Positions 6,123 to 7,818 of a stretch of 7,818 nt of DNA are shown piece after piece. Position 1 is the first letter of the stretch. The number at the start of each line of letters is the position of its first letter. The stretch covers positions 1 to 7,818 of the forward strand of contig JAEWYI010000046.1 in NCBI GenBank assembly GCA_023395735.1. Reading direction: 5' to 3'. The translations under genes and the position numbers were made by a program. Source of the stretch: Cyanobacteria bacterium OH_SFB_17. GTDB taxonomy: Bacteria > Cyanobacteriota > Vampirovibrionia > Gastranaerophilales > Gastranaerophilaceae. The notes below the pieces were generated by a model. The model was given only the letters and a program-made list of their open reading frames with translations. It had not been told where the DNA came from and searched no databases.

Positions 6123-7484
6123 CTACTTAAATCTTTTCATCATATTCATAGCTTGCGCCATGTTCATCTTGCCGCCTTTAAATTTGTCTTTAACATCAGA
6201 AAACCCTTTCATCATGGTTCTCATTTGTTCAAATTGTTTTATAAAAAGATTAATTTCGTGCACAGAAATCCCGCAGCCGGCAGCAATTCTTTTTTTTCTG
6301 CTTGAATTAATTAATTCAGGATTAGAGCGCTCTTGCGGAGTCATACTTGATATAAAAACTTCGATTCTTTTAAGTTGTTTTTCACCTTGATGAGAAATCA
6401 AATCCTTATCTTCTTTTTTCAGATTAGGTATAGGCAACATACCCAAAATTTGGTCGATTGAACCAAACATTTTCATCTGTTTTTGCATTTTTAAAAAATC
6501 ATCATAAGAAAATTCAGCCTTGCGCATTTTCTTTTCAAGCTCCAAAGCCTGTTTTTCATCAAAAACTTCCTGCGCACGTTCAACAAGTGAAACAATATCA
6601 CCCATTCCCAAAATTCTTGTAGCCATTCTTTCAGGATAAAAATCTTCAAGTGCGTTCAGTTTTTCGCCTGTACCGGTCAATTTAATTGGTTTTCCAGTGC
6701 AATGCACAACAGAAAGCGCTGAGCCTCCCCTTGAATCACCGTCGAGCTTCGTTAAAACAAGTCCTGTAACATTCAATTGTGCATCAAAATTTTCAGCGAC
6801 ATTAACGGCTTCTTGACCTGTCATAGCATCAATTACAAGAAGTTTTTCCTGTGGATTAAAAAATCTGTCAATCAACAAAAGTTCAGCCATCATATCTGTA
6901 TCTATCTGAAGCCTGCCTGCTGTATCTAAAATTAAGACATTAAAACCTTTTTCTTTTGCAAGCGCGAGGGCATTTTTCACTATTGATTGAACATCTTTTG
7001 ACTCGCCGCCTATAAAAACGTCTATCCCGATTTGAGAGCCAAGAGTTTCCAATTGCTTAATAGCTGCAGGTCTGTAGACATCACACGCAACCAAAAGAGG
7101 GTATTTGCCTTCTTTTTTTAATTTGACCGCAAGCTTTGCACTCGATGTTGTTTTACCAGAACCTTGAAGCCCCAACATCATAATTAATGATGGGTTTCCG
7201 CTCAAATTTAGCGGAGAAAGCTCTTTTCCTAATAATTCAACAAGCTCATCATGAACAATTTTAACCAGTTGTTGAGAAGGATCAACGCCTTGCAAGACTT
7301 TTTCGCCTTCTGCTTTATCTTTAATGTTGGAAATAAAAGATTTTACGACTCTTAAATTTACATCGGCCTCTAAAAGCGCGCGACGAATTTCGCGAAGAGC
7401 TTCTTGCATATTGTCTTCGGTCAACTTGTTCCCTGATGTTTTTCTTATAATCTCTTGTAGTCTATCGGATAATGAATCAAACAT
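6123..7484 (-). CDS. ffh: Signal recognition particle protein Ffh (SRP54)
   Basis: The GTPase of the signal recognition particle. It binds signal sequences of nascent membrane and secreted proteins with the SRP RNA and docks with FtsY at the membrane. At 453 aa it is full length. The N domain (about 1-90) begins MFDSLSDRLQ and includes REIRRALLEADVN. The G domain has GLQGSGKTT (105-113), DVYRPAA (135-141), DTAGR (187-191) and TKLDGDSRGG (245-254). The Met-rich M domain (about 310-453) contains FGSIDQILGMLP (340-351), the RNA-binding SSRKKRIAAGCG segment (394-405) and a Met-rich C terminus for signal-peptide binding. One oddity: the nearly invariant GSG of the RNA-binding motif is GCG, with Cys404 from a TGC codon. 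ATG 7484 has no Shine-Dalgarno sequence; a promoter lies immediately upstream. No SRP RNA gene was seen in the window. Confidence 0.98.
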   Translation of the reverse strand: MFDSLSDRLQEIIRKTSGNKLTEDNMQEALREIRRALLEADVNLRVVKSFISNIKDKAEGEKVLQGVDPSQQLVKIVHDELVELLGKELSPLNLSGNPSLIMMLGLQGSGKTTSSAKLAVKLKKEGKYPLLVACDVYRPAAIKQLETLGSQIGIDVFIGGESKDVQSIVKNALALAKEKGFNVLILDTAGRLQIDTDMMAELLLIDRFFNPQEKLLVIDAMTGQEAVNVAENFDAQLNVTGLVLTKLDGDSRGGSALSVVHCTGKPIKLTGTGEKLNALEDFYPERMATRILGMGDIVSLVERAQEVFDEKQALELEKKMRKAEFSYDDFLKMQKQMKMFGSIDQILGMLPIPNLKKEDKDLISHQGEKQLKRIEVFISSMTPQERSNPELINSSRKKRIAAGCGISVHEINLFIKQFEQMRTMMKGFSDVKDKFKGGKMNMAQAMNMMKRFK

Positions 7485-7490
7485 AAAATC

Positions 7491-7518
7491 ATTTTAACAT
7501 AAATTTTTTTTTATTCAA
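7491..7518 (-). promoter_or_regulatory. Probable ffh promoter, placed for a leaderless mRNA
   Basis: On the minus strand, TTGAAT (7518-7513; four of six to the -35 consensus), a 16-nt A/T-rich spacer containing an A9 run, and TAAAAT (7496-7491; five of six to the -10). The -10 ends 6 nt before the ATG at 7484, so the start codon A would be about +1. Confidence 0.6.
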
Positions 7519-7540
7519 AACAGAAAAGCATGGGGATTGG

Positions 7541-7580
7541 AGGCTTGAAAGCTCAGAAGCTTAGAAGTTTAGAAGTTTGG
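7541..7580. repeat. Octamer tandem repeat, block 1
   Basis: Five consecutive 8-bp units beginning at 7541, 7549, 7557, 7565 and 7573, consensus AAGYTTRG (for example AAGCTTAG, AAGTTTAG, AAGTTTGG), with no phase slips. Eight is not a multiple of three and no plausible reading frame covers it, so it is noncoding minisatellite-like DNA. Confidence 0.8.
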
Positions 7581-7584
7581 AACG

Positions 7585-7608
7585 GTAGGGTGCGGATTTA
7601 ACCGCCCC
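7585..7608. repeat. Palindromic element A (GTAGGGTG hairpin)
   Basis: Starts with GTAGGGTG. GCGG (7592-7595) pairs with CCGC (7602-7605) around an ATTTAA loop, and GGG (7588-7590) pairs with CCC (7606-7608) past a bulged T. GC-rich in an AT-rich surrounding. It is not followed by a T tract, so it is not a standard terminator. Confidence 0.6.
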
Positions 7609-7612
7609 AGCT

Positions 7613-7634
7613 GTAGGGTGGGCTTCAGCCCACC
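7613..7634. repeat. Palindromic element B (GTAGGGTG hairpin)
   Basis: Starts with the same GTAGGGTG, exactly 28 bp after element A. GGTGGGC (7617-7623) and GCCCACC (7628-7634) form a perfect 7-bp stem with a TTCA tetraloop. It looks like a REP-type dispersed palindrome. A T run occurs only 11 nt later (7645-7651), too far for a classical terminator. Confidence 0.7.
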
Positions 7635-7652
7635 GAAACTTGATGTTTTTTG

Positions 7653-7771
7653 AGAATCAGCAGCTCAGAAGTTTGGAAGCTTGGAAAGTCTAAAGGTTGG
7701 ATGTTCAGAGGCTTAGAAGCTTGGCAGCTTATTAGGTTATGAGGTGATAAGTTAGAGGATTAGAAGTTTAG
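7653..7771. repeat. Octamer tandem repeat, block 2 (degenerate)
   Basis: About fourteen 8-bp units of the AAGYTTRG family run in register from 7653 to about 7748 (clear copies at 7669, 7677, 7709 and 7717). They then decay, with a one-base slip before a last clear copy AAGTTTAG at 7764-7771. Several middle units (for example 7685, 7733, 7741) match poorly. The register equals that of block 1 (7653 minus 7541 is 112, or 14 x 8). Confidence 0.7.
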
Positions 7772-7818
7772 AATTATATAAATTTTTGTTTTTATCTTAA
7801 ATCGTCGCATCGCCTCCC

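Larger units (their letters stand above)
7485..7818. other. Noncoding region upstream of ffh
   Basis: A 334-bp stretch without a credible gene on either strand. It holds the ffh promoter next to 7484, octamer block 1, two GC-rich hairpins, octamer block 2, an AT-rich stretch (7772-7800) and a short GC-rich segment (7802-7818) at the window edge that I cannot assign. The longest ATG frame I followed (from 7530) gives 23 residues made of repeat sequence. Confidence 0.75.

Noticed and set aside
6120..6390. Small + strand frames opposite the 3' end of ffh
   Set aside because: They lie antisense to the conserved M domain and have no family resemblance.
7530..7601. 23-codon ATG frame in the repeat region
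   Set aside because: Composed of octamer repeat and hairpin sequence, no ribosome binding site, too short to support.
7613..7651. Rho-independent terminator at hairpin B
   Set aside because: The T run begins about 11 nt after the stem and there is no upstream gene on that strand ending nearby.
7541..7771. CRISPR array
   Set aside because: The period is 8 bp with degenerate units and no unique spacers; there are no cas genes.

Overview
The window is AT-rich bacterial chromosome carrying six protein genes, five of them core housekeeping genes. Low-GC codon use and complete, typical bacterial gene families are clear. The degenerate 8-bp repeats and GC-rich palindromes beside ffh, together with an AroH-class chorismate mutase and an Aquifex/cyanobacterial-looking tRNA nucleotidyltransferase, make me lean towards a low-GC relative of the Cyanobacteria (Vampirovibrionia/Gastranaerophilales, often gut-derived). 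That is an impression only; a low-GC Firmicute cannot be excluded without a search.

Layout. (1) 1-1606, + strand: a tight operon of def (3' part), fmt and aroH, each pair overlapping by ATGA. It ends at a strong stem-loop terminator (1643-1682). (2) 1706-4819, - strand: one large gene for a UPF1/DNA2-like SF1 helicase with a C-terminal Vsr-like nuclease domain, convergent with aroH. (3) 4820-4904: a short divergent intergenic region with a striking ATTTTA/TAAAAT dyad. (4) 4905-6113, + strand: a CCA- or CC/A-adding tRNA nucleotidyltransferase. (5) 6123-7484, - strand: ffh, only 9 bp from the previous stop and convergent with it. (6) 7485-7818: noncoding, with the ffh promoter, two blocks of degenerate octamer repeat (consensus AAGYTTRG) and, between them, two GC-rich hairpins that both begin GTAGGGTG.

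Functionally, def and fmt put on and take off the formyl group of initiator methionine, the nucleotidyltransferase matures tRNA 3' ends, and ffh targets nascent membrane proteins, so translation and protein export dominate. Chorismate mutase (Phe/Tyr synthesis) rides in the def-fmt operon. The helicase-nuclease is the outlier and the best candidate for an undescribed system: a stand-alone, single-gene protein with the architecture of known helicase-nuclease phage-defence proteins, set among housekeeping genes. A second theme is that cca and ffh both have TAAAAT only 6-7 nt before the ATG, which predicts leaderless mRNAs.
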